Below the pieces are notes generated by a model. The model was not told the origin of the DNA. It did not search any database and saw only the letters and a program-made list of their open reading frames with translations. A stretch of 46,828 nt of DNA from CBDUXT01 sp965371245 (lineage in GTDB: Bacteria; Planctomycetota; Phycisphaerae; UBA1845): contig CBDUXT010000044.1 of the NCBI GenBank assembly GCA_965371245.1, positions 1 to 46,828 on the forward strand. The letters run 5' to 3'. The position numbers and the translations under genes were made by a program. Numbering within the stretch: position 1 is the first letter of the stretch; every line of letters starts with the position of its first letter. Below are positions 30,392-39,203 of the stretch, in pieces.

Positions 30392-31097
30392 TCTCCCATG
30401 TCTCCTGATTGCGAGAAGGAACGGACTTCCGGTCCTCGCCGAAAGGTCACCCAACTCATACCGTTCTTGTTCCGAGTGCCAACCCGCTCCGAGATACGGA
30501 CTGCGTCGCAACGGACCCCACCCACGCTTCTTCGCGTGAAAACCGGACCCCGTCCGCCTGGAAACCCCGATGTGCGGACCGACGGCCTCTACCTGTGATG
30601 TTGGCGCTAGGTTCTTCCCCTAGTGCCGACCCGTGCTTCGTTCATCCCGCCGTCGCGCGGAGCAAAGCACGTGCGATTACACTGCCCGATGCTCGCGGCA
30701 GCGCAACGCAAGCGCACACCCGCCCAAGCACTAGCCTGGGCACGCTTGCGGGCAGCCATTATAATGGCTGCCGCGACCCGATACAACGGCGTGTCCGAGA
30801 AACGCTCACGCGTCTTGTCAAACAGCACTTCATTACTTCTCGCTTCCTGCTTTCGGAAGCGCCGCTTCCAAACTAGGCGACGGCCGATCATGTCGAACCC
30901 GGCGAAGAGTCTTCGTCCGGGAATAGGGTTCAGTTTGGCGCCGTCTGATGTTGTGTCACTCGCGAAACGCCGCAAGTGATGTCGTCTTTGCAGCCGAACA
31001 CGTTCTTCTGTGCGTCGCGTGGCGAAATCGAATCGAACCAAATCGCCGCAAGAAAAGACGCCGCCCGAGTCGGTGAGTCCTCCTCGGGCCGAAAGGA
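30392..31097. other. Intergenic region with palindromes
   Basis: About 700 bases with no convincing gene. A hairpin GGCGCTAGG / CCTAGTGCC lies at 30603-30627, and a perfect 22-bp palindrome at 30751-30772. Promoters for the giant gene should lie at its left end but are not obvious. Confidence 0.55.
30751..30772. repeat. Perfect 22-bp palindrome
   Basis: GGCAGCCATTA followed directly by its exact complement TAATGGCTGCC, with no loop. The absence of a spacer suits a dimeric regulator site or a cruciform better than an RNA terminator. Confidence 0.7.
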
Positions 31098-32270
31098 TCA
31101 GCGCAAGCGCGCGTTCGCCTTCTCGCGGAGTCGTTCATACAACGAGTCGAGTTCATCGACCATGCGCCGCCAGTCGAATCGCGCGAGACAACGGTTGCGG
31201 CCTTCCCGCCCAAACGCCGCCCGCCTTCGCGGATCGCCCGCGAGCGTCACGATGCCATCGGCCAGCGCGCCCACGTCCCCGAGGGGAGCCAGGATTCCGG
31301 TTTCGCCTGGAACGACCACTTCCGGCGCGCCGTCGTTATCAAAGCAAACCGGCGGTACTTCGGTCAGCAGGGCTTGCACGACCGCGCGCGGCAGCCCTTC
31401 CCAGCGGGATGCATGCACGAGCAGGTCGAAGCCATTAATACGCTCGGCCACTGCTTCTGGTCCGAGCAGGCCGGTGAAGTGGACGCGGTCTCTTAACCCT
31501 TCTCGTTGAAGCGAGCGTTCGTATTCTCGGCGCTGACCGCCGTCGCCGATCCAGACGAACCGAAGGTTGGGCATACGCCGTACGGCAAGGGGCATCGCGG
31601 CGAGGATCTCGTCATAGCCTTTGTTGTGGAAGAGGCGGGCGATCGTTCCCACGACCACTTCGTCCTCGGCTACGCCCCACTCGCGGCGGAACCGCGCGCG
31701 CAGTGCGGGGTCGGGCTTGAACCGTTCGGTCCGCATGCCCGAGCGGATGGTGATGAACTGATCCCGCTTGCCGATACCGGCCGCGACGGCCTGATCGATC
31801 ATGGCGTCGGCGACGGTGACCAGGGCGGTGGTTCTCTTGGCCGCCCGCCGTTCCAGAAAGCGATAGATCACCCGTGCGAACGCACCCTGCGTGCGATTGA
31901 AACTCATCCCGTGGATCGTATGAACGATGATCGGCACGTTCGCGCGCGCCGCGGCCGACCGCCCCAGAATGCCCGCCTTGCTGCTGTGTGTGTGGACGAC
32001 GTCGGGCGCGAGCCGGCGAAACAGGCGTTCCAGTTCTGCCCGTGCGCGCCGCTCCTCAAGGGGATGGATCGATCGCTTCAGCCTCACCGCCCGGATCGCT
32101 TCACAGCCGATGGCATCCGCTTGTTCCCACAGCGACCCTTCCGCGCCGGTCTCAGTCCCGGCGATCAGCGTGACCCGGTGCCCGCGCTCCACCAAGCCGC
32201 GACAGGTCAGCAAGGTGTTCTCCTGCGCGCCGCCGATGATCAATCGCGTAATGACGTGGCAGATGTGCAT
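31098..32270 (-). CDS. GT4-family glycosyltransferase
   Basis: 390 aa. GT-B fold: N-terminal domain with MHICHVITRLIIGGAQENTLL and VVHTHSSKAGILGR; C-terminal donor-binding domain with GTIARLFHNKGYDEILAAM, LRFVWIGDGGQRREYE, VHFTGLLG, and the EX7E-like signature HASRWEGLPRAVVQALLTEVP. It transfers a nucleotide-activated sugar onto a surface glycan or lipid at the cytoplasmic face of the membrane. It is the last gene of a minus-strand group (sigma factor, TruA, this gene), 77 bases after truA. Donor and acceptor cannot be inferred. Confidence 0.88.
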   Translation of the reverse strand: MHICHVITRLIIGGAQENTLLTCRGLVERGHRVTLIAGTETGAEGSLWEQADAIGCEAIRAVRLKRSIHPLEERRARAELERLFRRLAPDVVHTHSSKAGILGRSAAARANVPIIVHTIHGMSFNRTQGAFARVIYRFLERRAAKRTTALVTVADAMIDQAVAAGIGKRDQFITIRSGMRTERFKPDPALRARFRREWGVAEDEVVVGTIARLFHNKGYDEILAAMPLAVRRMPNLRFVWIGDGGQRREYERSLQREGLRDRVHFTGLLGPEAVAERINGFDLLVHASRWEGLPRAVVQALLTEVPPVCFDNDGAPEVVVPGETGILAPLGDVGALADGIVTLAGDPRRRAAFGREGRNRCLARFDWRRMVDELDSLYERLREKANARLR

Positions 32271-32347
32271 GAAGGCGGGTCGCGCTCCTGGGCGGCGTCA
32301 CCGGCGCTTGGCCATGGGACGCTTACCGGTCTCGGGCTTGTCGGTTC

Positions 32348-33133
32348 TCACCCGGTGATGCGGTCCGGACACGACAGCCGGTCGGCTGGGTACCGGACCC
32401 ATTGGAGCGACAGCCCGCGGGCCGGCGCGGTTGGACCGGCCAGCGTTCGGTCTCGGCTCTCGATGATGGAGGCGACGTGATCCGGATCCCATTGCCCCAG
32501 CCCGACCTTGATGAGTGTTCCAACCATGTTGCGAACCTGCTTATGGAGGAACCCAGTGCCCTCGACGTCTATACGGATGTCGTCCAGGTGGCGTTCGATC
32601 TCGCAGCGCAACACCGTACGCACCATGGTTTCGCGAACGCACCCACTGGCGGCCATGGCAGAGAAGTCCTTCTCGCCGACGAGGTGGCGCGCGGCCGCCT
32701 TCATCCGTTGGACGTCAAGCGGCTTCCAGACATGGTATCGGAAGCGATCGACCCGCCGCTCGACGGGGCGGTCGGGCGAGGAAAAGAGGCAGTATCGGTA
32801 GAGCTTGCTCACGGCATCACGACGGGCGTGAAAACCCGGATGCGCTTCGCGAAGCGAGACAATGGAGATGTCCCATGCCAGGGGTGAACCGATGGCGTGC
32901 TTCAGCCGGGCGGGTGGAAGAGGGCAAGTGGTTTCGAAGTGGCTGACGTGTCCGGCGGCGTGGACTCCCGAATCGGTTCGCCCGCAGCCGTGAAGCTGCA
33001 CCGGGTGGCGGAGGACGCGGCGCAACGAGCTCTCGATGACTTCCTGGACCGTTCGCAGGCCCCCTGGCTGCTGCTGCCAGCCGTGGAAACTCGTCCCGTC
33101 AAACGCCGCCGTCATGCGGAATACGCGTACCAT
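32348..33133 (-). CDS. truA: tRNA pseudouridine synthase A
   Basis: 261 aa, the usual TruA length. Motifs: AAFDGTSFHGWQQQP near the N-terminus, the catalytic GRTDSGVHA (D54), the RNA-binding YRYCLFSSPDRP region, and the C-terminal FLHKQVRNMVGTLIKVGLG. TruA isomerises U38-U40 in the anticodon arm of many tRNAs. The gene lies between a sigma factor and a glycosyltransferase, and co-transcription with them is likely from the 71- and 77-base gaps. No oddity seen. Confidence 0.95.
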   Translation of the reverse strand: MVRVFRMTAAFDGTSFHGWQQQPGGLRTVQEVIESSLRRVLRHPVQLHGCGRTDSGVHAAGHVSHFETTCPLPPARLKHAIGSPLAWDISIVSLREAHPGFHARRDAVSKLYRYCLFSSPDRPVERRVDRFRYHVWKPLDVQRMKAAARHLVGEKDFSAMAASGCVRETMVRTVLRCEIERHLDDIRIDVEGTGFLHKQVRNMVGTLIKVGLGQWDPDHVASIIESRDRTLAGPTAPARGLSLQWVRYPADRLSCPDRITG

Positions 33134-33204
33134 GACCGCGGCGATCTTAGAGAACGATTCCTCGCGCTACAAGACGGCGGTGTCGCCGGTCGCGTCCCGG
33201 TGCC

Positions 33205-33990
33205 TCAGGCGACGAGTTCTTCGCAGAGCGACCCCGTAAAGCGCTGGCGGAGACGCAGGAGGATTTCCTTGTGGATCTGGCTGACCCGTGATTCGGAGAG
33301 ATCGAGCACGGCGCCGATCTCCGCCATGGTCATCCCCTCGAAGTAGTACAAAAGAAGAACGAGGCGTTCCTCGCGTGCGAGTCCGCGCGTGAGGTGCTCG
33401 GTGAGAAGCTCGCGTGAAACCTTCAGCGCAGGGTCTTCCGTCTTGACGGCGCGAATGTCCCAGGTGTGTGATCCACCTTGGGAGTGCCGCTCACCCGGCG
33501 GCTCCATGGCGCTAAAATGAACCTCTTTGCCCAACTGGGAAAGGCGTGCCAGGTAGTCGAACCGCTCCACGCTCATGTCGAGCCGCTTGGCGATGGCCGC
33601 CTGTGTCGGAGCGAGTTCGAGGTCGGCGCTCAGCGCCTCCTTTGCCAGCAGACGCTTCTTTTCGAACGTCCGCACCGTGCGACTCTGCGGGTCGAGACTG
33701 CGCAACCAATCCATGACCGCACCGGAAATCCTCTGCTGGCAGAAAGTCTCGAACTTGGCCTTTCGGTCCGGGTCATAGGCCTCGACCGCTTCGATCAGGC
33801 CGTCGAAGGCCGCACTGCAGATCTCATCGTAGGAGATTTGAGCCGGAAGCTTTCGCGACAACCTGGCCGCGTGAGCATGGACGAGTGGGCTGTAGTGTAC
33901 GACGATCTTGTTTCTCAACTCCACGGTGCGGGTGCTGAGATAGCGCTTCCACAACTGTTTGATCGTCGGCTCGTCGGCCTTTTTCGACAT
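33205..33990 (-). CDS. RNA polymerase sigma factor, FliA/WhiG type
   Basis: 261 aa; ATG at 33990 with AGGAG seven bases upstream. Region 2 (LWKRYLSTRTVELRNKIVVHYSPLVHAHA, then SYDEICSAAFDGLIEAVEAYDP and FETFCQQRISGAVMDWLR), region 3 (LAPTQAAIAKRLDMSVERFDYL) and region 4 (LTRGLAREERLVLLLYYFEGMTMAEIGAVLDLSESRVSQIHKEIL in sections). Order and length match the sigma28 group that drives flagellar or sporulation genes. No flagellar gene is in the window, so the regulon is open. First gene of the minus-strand group with truA. Confidence 0.9.
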   Translation of the reverse strand: MSKKADEPTIKQLWKRYLSTRTVELRNKIVVHYSPLVHAHAARLSRKLPAQISYDEICSAAFDGLIEAVEAYDPDRKAKFETFCQQRISGAVMDWLRSLDPQSRTVRTFEKKRLLAKEALSADLELAPTQAAIAKRLDMSVERFDYLARLSQLGKEVHFSAMEPPGERHSQGGSHTWDIRAVKTEDPALKVSRELLTEHLTRGLAREERLVLLLYYFEGMTMAEIGAVLDLSESRVSQIHKEILLRLRQRFTGSLCEELVA

Positions 33991-34344
33991 AGGGCTGCTC
34001 CTGCTGTGGTCCGTTTCGGCGGTCGGCGCATCGGCGTGCCGAACCAATCGGCGACAAAGGCCCGGAAATCGCCGGGCAGACATCATGGTAGAATAGGTAT
34101 TGTAGGTCGTTCAGATAAGATCGGCAGGTGGTAGAAGATAACTTGACGAAACTTTCGGCGCCCGCAAACGCGCCTGATGGGTTGACGCCTGGGAGGCTCG
34201 GGTGACTCCGCCGTCGATGTCGGCCGGATGCACGTCCGAAAACCGGGTGTCCTCGGCTTGCCAGACCTTGCTCCGTGGTCGTGGTAGGGGAAGCTCACGC
34301 CAAGGAGCGTGCGTCGGGGAGGGCGTTTCGCCGGCGGGGGCGGC

Positions 34345-35097
34345 TCAGTTCGCCTGTGGCGAGGGCTGTTGGATTTCGGCCGGCCGCGCGTTCGGGTACG
34401 GATTACGGCGGTCGGTCCGCGTGTCTTCGACGATCTTTCCGTCGCTGAGCGTGATGATGCGATCACATCGGCCGGCGACGTGGGCCTCGTGGGTGACTAT
34501 GAGGATCGTTTTTCCTTCAGCGTGAAGGCGGTCGAAAACGTCCAGGATCATCTCGCCGGTGGCGGTGTCGAGGTTTCCGGTGGGTTCGTCGGCCAGGAGA
34601 ATGAGCGGATCGTTGATCAAGGCCCGCGCGATCGCCGCCCGCTGTTGCTGACCCCCTGAGAGTTCGCTCGGACGGTGATGCCCGCGGTCGGTGAGGCCCA
34701 CGAGTTCGGCAAGTTCGAGCGCCTTCTCTCGACGGGCATGGGCATGGACGCCCTGATAGAAAAGGGGTACTTCGAGGTTCTCGAGCACCGTGAGTTGGTG
34801 GATCAGGTTGAAGCTCTGAAAGACGAACCCGATCCGCTGGCCGCGGATGTCGGATAGCTGGTCGTCGTCCAAACGCGCGACATCGACGCCGCCGAGAAGA
34901 TAAGTTCCGGTTGTGGCGCGATCCAGGCAGCCGAGGAGGTTCATCAGCGTGCTCTTGCCCGAGCCGCTCTGCCCGCAGATGGCTACGGATTCGCCCTCGA
35001 CGAACTGGATGTTCACCCCGCGCAGGGCCTGGACCCGAACATCGCTGCCCGGCTTCCCGTACTCCTTGGTCAGATCCTGAACGGCGGCAATGATCAC
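34345..35097 (-). CDS. ABC transporter ATPase, MacB/LolD-like
   Basis: 250 aa from a GTG at 35097 that overlaps the stop of the membrane-fusion gene (GTGA). Walker A CGQSGSGKST, Q-loop FVFQSFNLIHQLTVLENLEVPL, signature LSGGQQQRAAIARAL, Walker B LILLADEPTGNLD, H-loop VTHEAH. The motif set is that of the LolD/MacB/FtsE group, which power FtsX-like permeases. The partner permease should follow, but no such gene lies between 34345 and the sigma factor. It probably works with the membrane-fusion and TolC proteins upstream and a permease elsewhere. Confidence 0.92.
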   Translation of the reverse strand: MIIAAVQDLTKEYGKPGSDVRVQALRGVNIQFVEGESVAICGQSGSGKSTLMNLLGCLDRATTGTYLLGGVDVARLDDDQLSDIRGQRIGFVFQSFNLIHQLTVLENLEVPLFYQGVHAHARREKALELAELVGLTDRGHHRPSELSGGQQQRAAIARALINDPLILLADEPTGNLDTATGEMILDVFDRLHAEGKTILIVTHEAHVAGRCDRIITLSDGKIVEDTRTDRRNPYPNARPAEIQQPSPQAN

Positions 35098-36875
35098 GGA
35101 GCGGTTTTCTGCGCGGCGGGCGCGCCCATGCGAGCCGCCGTGGTCCTGGGCGGGCTTTCGTCGCCGGATCGCGAAGCGCCTCGGTCGCGGGTTGGACGAC
35201 CCCTACGGCGCTGCCCGTCGCGGGAAGCGGGCCGTGCATCGCGGCGGTTCGAGGGTTGACGCCCGGGTCGGTTCGAGGCTCTAGCTTTCGTGCCCGCGGG
35301 CAGGTCCGGTGTCATTCGCTTGTGCTCATCGTTGAAGGCAAGCAGTACTTTCTCGCCCGCGGCTACCCCGGAGGTGATCTCGGCCCATTCCGTGCCCACG
35401 GCACCGAGAGCGATTTCGGCGGGCTCGACCTCGCGCCTGTTGCTCTTGAACACATAGCGTTTGCCGCCCTTGCTGTAGATCGATTGGACCGGGACGGCCA
35501 GGACATTTTCGACGGAGTTCACGAGGATTTCCACATACGCCGTCGCGCCGGGTTTCATGGGCACGTTCGTCGGGTCCAAGACGATGCGCGTTTCATATTC
35601 CTTCAGATCGGGGTTGAGCCAGCGGTTCTGGCTGTCGGCGACCACGGCGATGCGGGTGACTTCGCCGGTGAACTGATGATCCGGGACCCCCTCGATACGG
35701 ATTCGCGCCCGCTGACCCAACGCCAGTCGATCGGTCTTGGATTCGTGGACGCGAACAAGGACGATCATCTCGGACGTGTCCGGCAGGGTCATCAACACCT
35801 GGCGCTCGTGAACAGTGGCACCTTCCTTGATCTGGTTGTCGCTGGACATGCCGTGTCTGCCACCTTTGCCGGCGTAATACACGACGAAGCCCTGCGTTGG
35901 AGCCGTGATTCGGCAGCTCGCCTTCTGGCGGCGGAACTTGTCCAGTTGTGTAGTGATGAGTTCGAGTTCTTTTTCCTTCCCCTCCATGGACCGTTGCTTC
36001 TTCAATTCTTCCGCATCGGCGTTTTTCTTGACTCGCCCGGCCTCTTGCCTGGCCTCCTCGAGATCTGACTTGAACCGGGTCTGGTCCGCCACGCGCGTGT
36101 AGGTCACCAGCACGGTTTTGGCCTGCACGGCTTTTTCCAGATCCCACTGGGCCTTCTTTTTGTTGAATCTATCCTCCTCGAGCTTGATGCTCGTTTCGTA
36201 TTCCTTCTCGAAGAGCTTCTTCGTCGCCGCGAAGTCCTCGTTCCGGCGATCGCGCTGGATCGTTGCGCGTTCGATCTCGATGACCGCGTCCTTTTGGCTC
36301 TGAACCCAGTCGCCCTTCTCGTACTTGTCCAGCGCGAGTTGGCTCAACGTAATCTCCAGTTCGGCCTTGCGGATGTCGCTGGCGTTCCGGTCTTGTTGGA
36401 TCTCCAGTTCGGTCACGGAGGCCTCGAAGGCGGTGCGGGCGTTTGATTGCCTCAGTTCCTCCGAACGAATTCGATCTTCAATCTGGTCGCTGGCGAGCTC
36501 GACGAGCAGGTCGCCTTCCTGAACCGCCGTACCCTCGTCGATCAGGCTGATGATCGTGGCGCGTCCCTCCACCTGCGACGTGATCGGTGTTTGCCTTGCC
36601 GCTTGCAACTCGCCCTTTTCCTGGAGGACCACGGAAAAGCTACGTTCCATGATCGTGAACTTGTCGATGGTGGCGAGCCGGCTCGCCGTCCGGACCGACT
36701 CAATTGTGGCGCTCGCCGCCCATGCACCGCCTGACAGGACGATGACAGCGAGGAGAACCCAAAGCTTTCCGCGTCCGGACGAAGCGCGAGCACCATAGGC
36801 TGTGTTCGCGCCGGCCGGGTTGTTCGTTGCACCGTGGGGTGCGGAACTCAAGGTCGTTGTCATAGCGTTTTTCAT
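35094..36875 (-). CDS. Membrane-fusion protein (HlyD/MacA-like), enlarged
   Basis: 593 aa, longer than the usual ~370-400. An ATG at 36863 with AAGGA upstream is an alternative start. A transmembrane segment at ~37-58 anchors it in the inner membrane. A split lipoyl domain follows (ITSQVEGRATIISLIDEGTAVQEGDLLVEL), then a very long coiled coil (~130-315, rich in E/K/R, including VKKNADAEELKKQRSMEGKEKELE), the returning ITAPTQGFVVYYAGKGG half, a beta-barrel domain (VHESKTDRLALGQRARIRIEG) and the membrane-proximal domain (VPVQSIYSKGGKRYVFK). The last ~75 residues are Arg/Pro-rich and probably disordered. It links the ABC pump to the TolC channel. Confidence 0.88.
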   Translation of the reverse strand: MKNAMTTTLSSAPHGATNNPAGANTAYGARASSGRGKLWVLLAVIVLSGGAWAASATIESVRTASRLATIDKFTIMERSFSVVLQEKGELQAARQTPITSQVEGRATIISLIDEGTAVQEGDLLVELASDQIEDRIRSEELRQSNARTAFEASVTELEIQQDRNASDIRKAELEITLSQLALDKYEKGDWVQSQKDAVIEIERATIQRDRRNEDFAATKKLFEKEYETSIKLEEDRFNKKKAQWDLEKAVQAKTVLVTYTRVADQTRFKSDLEEARQEAGRVKKNADAEELKKQRSMEGKEKELELITTQLDKFRRQKASCRITAPTQGFVVYYAGKGGRHGMSSDNQIKEGATVHERQVLMTLPDTSEMIVLVRVHESKTDRLALGQRARIRIEGVPDHQFTGEVTRIAVVADSQNRWLNPDLKEYETRIVLDPTNVPMKPGATAYVEILVNSVENVLAVPVQSIYSKGGKRYVFKSNRREVEPAEIALGAVGTEWAEITSGVAAGEKVLLAFNDEHKRMTPDLPAGTKARASNRPGRQPSNRRDARPASRDGQRRRGRPTRDRGASRSGDESPPRTTAARMGAPAAQKTAP

Positions 36876-36945
36876 CCTTGTGGTGCCAGTGGACCTGTCG
36901 GGCGCTCAAGATGCATGAGGCGTGCCATCCATCGTACACACAATC

Positions 36946-36964
36946 CGTTACGGTAACAGTAACG
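36946..36964. promoter_or_regulatory. Possible operator between tolC-like and fusion-protein genes
   Basis: CGTTAC (36946-36951) and GTAACG (36959-36964) form an inverted repeat around GGTAACA, which itself contains a further GTAAC. It is ~80 bases upstream of the fusion-protein start. Functional status unknown. Confidence 0.3.
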
Positions 36965-37052
36965 ACGGCTCTTTACAAAAGCGCTATGCGTCAGAACTTG
37001 TCTCCGTGAAGCGAATGATTACAGGACCGTTACATGAATGGCGGTTGCATGT

Positions 37053-38909
37053 TCAACCACCGTCGTCGGGAGCGCCGGCTAGCTCGTTGCCCATGGCCAG
37101 GCTTCCGTCATCCGCGATACGGAGCGTTCCCGTATCGAGCCGGAAAGCGAGGATCGCGAGTCGATAGTCGGCGACCGCGGCGGCGAGGTTGTTCCGCGCG
37201 CTCAACAGGTCGTTGGAGGCATCGACGACATCCTGGTTGGTGGATCGCCCCAGCTCGTTTTGAGCACGGGCGGCTTCATGCCGGCGGATGTTTTCGTTGA
37301 CGTTGAGCGTCTCGATCAGGCGAAGGTTCTCTTGCTGTTTGACGCTACGAAGCGCGGCGCGAACGTCCGCCCGCACGTCGTCGCTGAACTCCTCGTGGTC
37401 GCGCTTGGCCCGCCGAAGGCGCAGAAGAGACGACCGAAAGGCGTTCTGTTCCGCCTTGCGATCATCCACTCGTAGCTCGATGCCGCCCTGCCACGTCAGA
37501 CGCTCCTCCCGGAAGGAGGTGGAGCGAAGCTGTAGCGGGTCGGAGTCCATCGCAACCCGCCCCGTCAGATCCAAATCAGGTAGTATCCGGTTCCTGGCGA
37601 TGACGACACCGCGTCGGCGGTCATCCAGCCGGTCGGCGCTGCTGATGAAGTCGAGCCGGTACTCCAGCGCAACGTCGATGGCAGTGGCGGCATCGATCTC
37701 CGACAACAGATCTTCAACGGTTCGGCTCCCTTCATCCTCGTCCTGACCCAGGACGTCGAGCAGTGTACCGACTGGCATCCCGACGCGAATCTTGAAACGG
37801 TCCAGCGCCGATTCGTACCGCTCCTTGCCGCTGACCAGGCCGGCCTCGCTCCGGCGGAACGTGGCCGCCGCGCGCGGTAGCTCGGAGATGTCCCGGCTCC
37901 GCCCCATTCGCTGGATGAAGTCCTGTTTGACCCAGTCCTCCTTGTTGCTGACGTAGCTCAGGTAGGTGTTGGTGACTTGCGCCTTGGCCTGCTGAAGGTT
38001 GAAGTAGTCGCCGGCGATGCCCACCAGAAAAGCCCGGCGGAACCGCTCGTAGGTGCGGATCGCGTACACGAGCTCGCGCTCGGCGAGATAGCGCGACTCA
38101 TAGGCGACGCGCCCGGCACCTCGAAGCAGCGGAAGCTGGGCATCGATGATCACCTGCCCCGACTCGCCCTTCGAGACGAGATCGCTTACGTCGCGGACGA
38201 GCGAATGGATCATTCGGGCCGTCACGTCGCCGCCGTAGGGCAGGCGTTGGCTGACCGACACCTCACTGACCGTGGACAAGGATCGCTCCAGCGGCGCCGA
38301 GTCGTCACTGAACTCGGTGACGTCTGCACTGATCCGGGCCGCGAACTGCGGCGTCCATAGGTGTCGTTCGAGTGTCAGATCGAGCGCCGAGAGGTAGAGA
38401 TCCTCCTTGGCGTCCTGCAACCGACGGGCATGTCGGTTGGCATAGACCATCGCATCTTTCAAACTGAACACGGTGACCTGGTCCAGCTCGTCCTCGCCGA
38501 AAATGCTCGCCGATATGTCGGTCGCGGGCTTCACGCGGATTTCGTCCTCGACATCCAACTCCGGCAAGGTTGATTCGTCGGAAGTTTGCGGTGGCGTGGC
38601 TGTCGCCGGCGCCTCGTCGGGCACGGCTTGTGGATCTGGGGGCGGCTCGTCCGTCTTGGAAGGCGTTCGAAACGCCTCCGGGACGCCCGGCTCCAGGGGG
38701 CGCGGGTTGAACTTGTACATGCGCTCGCTCGTTGCCAGCTCACCGGTTTCGGCGCCGATGTTCGTGTCGGTCGTGACGCCCAGTGCGGCCATCTGACCGC
38801 TTTGGATCAGCCCGTAGACGTCACGGTCGGTTCGGTTGATCAGAGATGTCTGACAGCCGACAGCGAGCGTGACCGTGATGCTCAAGAACCCGAGCATGAT
38901 CGACTTCAT
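37053..38909 (-). CDS. TolC-family outer-membrane lipoprotein of the ABC efflux cluster
   Basis: 618 aa from the ATG at 38909; a hydrophobic start with lipobox LAVGC (Cys ~19) predicts a lipoprotein. Residues ~60-130 are a Pro/acidic linker (EPPPDPQAVPDEAPATATPP). The channel part begins at ~140 (VFSLKDAMVYANRHARRLQDAKEDLYLSALDL in pieces) and shows two helical hairpin repeats (YAIRTYERFRRAFLVGIAGDYFNLQQAK and ARNRILPDLDLTGRV...AEQNAFRSSLLRLRRAKRD). It ends with NELGRSTNQDVVDASNDLLSARNNLA, typical of OEP repeats. Upstream of the fusion protein in the same direction, it should be the outer-membrane exit of this pump. Confidence 0.88.
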   Translation of the reverse strand: MKSIMLGFLSITVTLAVGCQTSLINRTDRDVYGLIQSGQMAALGVTTDTNIGAETGELATSERMYKFNPRPLEPGVPEAFRTPSKTDEPPPDPQAVPDEAPATATPPQTSDESTLPELDVEDEIRVKPATDISASIFGEDELDQVTVFSLKDAMVYANRHARRLQDAKEDLYLSALDLTLERHLWTPQFAARISADVTEFSDDSAPLERSLSTVSEVSVSQRLPYGGDVTARMIHSLVRDVSDLVSKGESGQVIIDAQLPLLRGAGRVAYESRYLAERELVYAIRTYERFRRAFLVGIAGDYFNLQQAKAQVTNTYLSYVSNKEDWVKQDFIQRMGRSRDISELPRAAATFRRSEAGLVSGKERYESALDRFKIRVGMPVGTLLDVLGQDEDEGSRTVEDLLSEIDAATAIDVALEYRLDFISSADRLDDRRRGVVIARNRILPDLDLTGRVAMDSDPLQLRSTSFREERLTWQGGIELRVDDRKAEQNAFRSSLLRLRRAKRDHEEFSDDVRADVRAALRSVKQQENLRLIETLNVNENIRRHEAARAQNELGRSTNQDVVDASNDLLSARNNLAAAVADYRLAILAFRLDTGTLRIADDGSLAMGNELAGAPDDGG

Positions 38910-39203
38910 GGGTGATACCCCTGCTTGGAGGATGTTTTGGTCAAGGAACTCACCGGAAACCATAGCGATACCAGGGTCAAGAGCCAGCGGTCAATAGCGC
39001 GCGGCGCCAAAAAAACATGTTCAGACGGATGCAAGACCGGCAAAGCGCGGTTCGCCGCGGTATCGTGCCCCGCGCCGCGTCCTGGGTGGGAATGCTATCG
39101 GACGCATAGTACGAACCTTCGATGGCTATTAGAATGCGATCGAGTGTGCCGCAGGGGGCACCGGTGCGCAAGCCTGCCGGCTTGTGGGCAATTATTGCCG
39201 ATC

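Noticed and set aside
24404..30598. Several open frames on the plus strand opposite the giant Cys-rich gene
   Set aside because: They are composition shadows of the minus-strand gene, which alone has a signal peptide, SD and terminator.
34087..34344. Possible missing permease fragment downstream of the ABC ATPase
   Set aside because: Translations in all frames lack hydrophobic segments of membrane length; I see no permease remnant.
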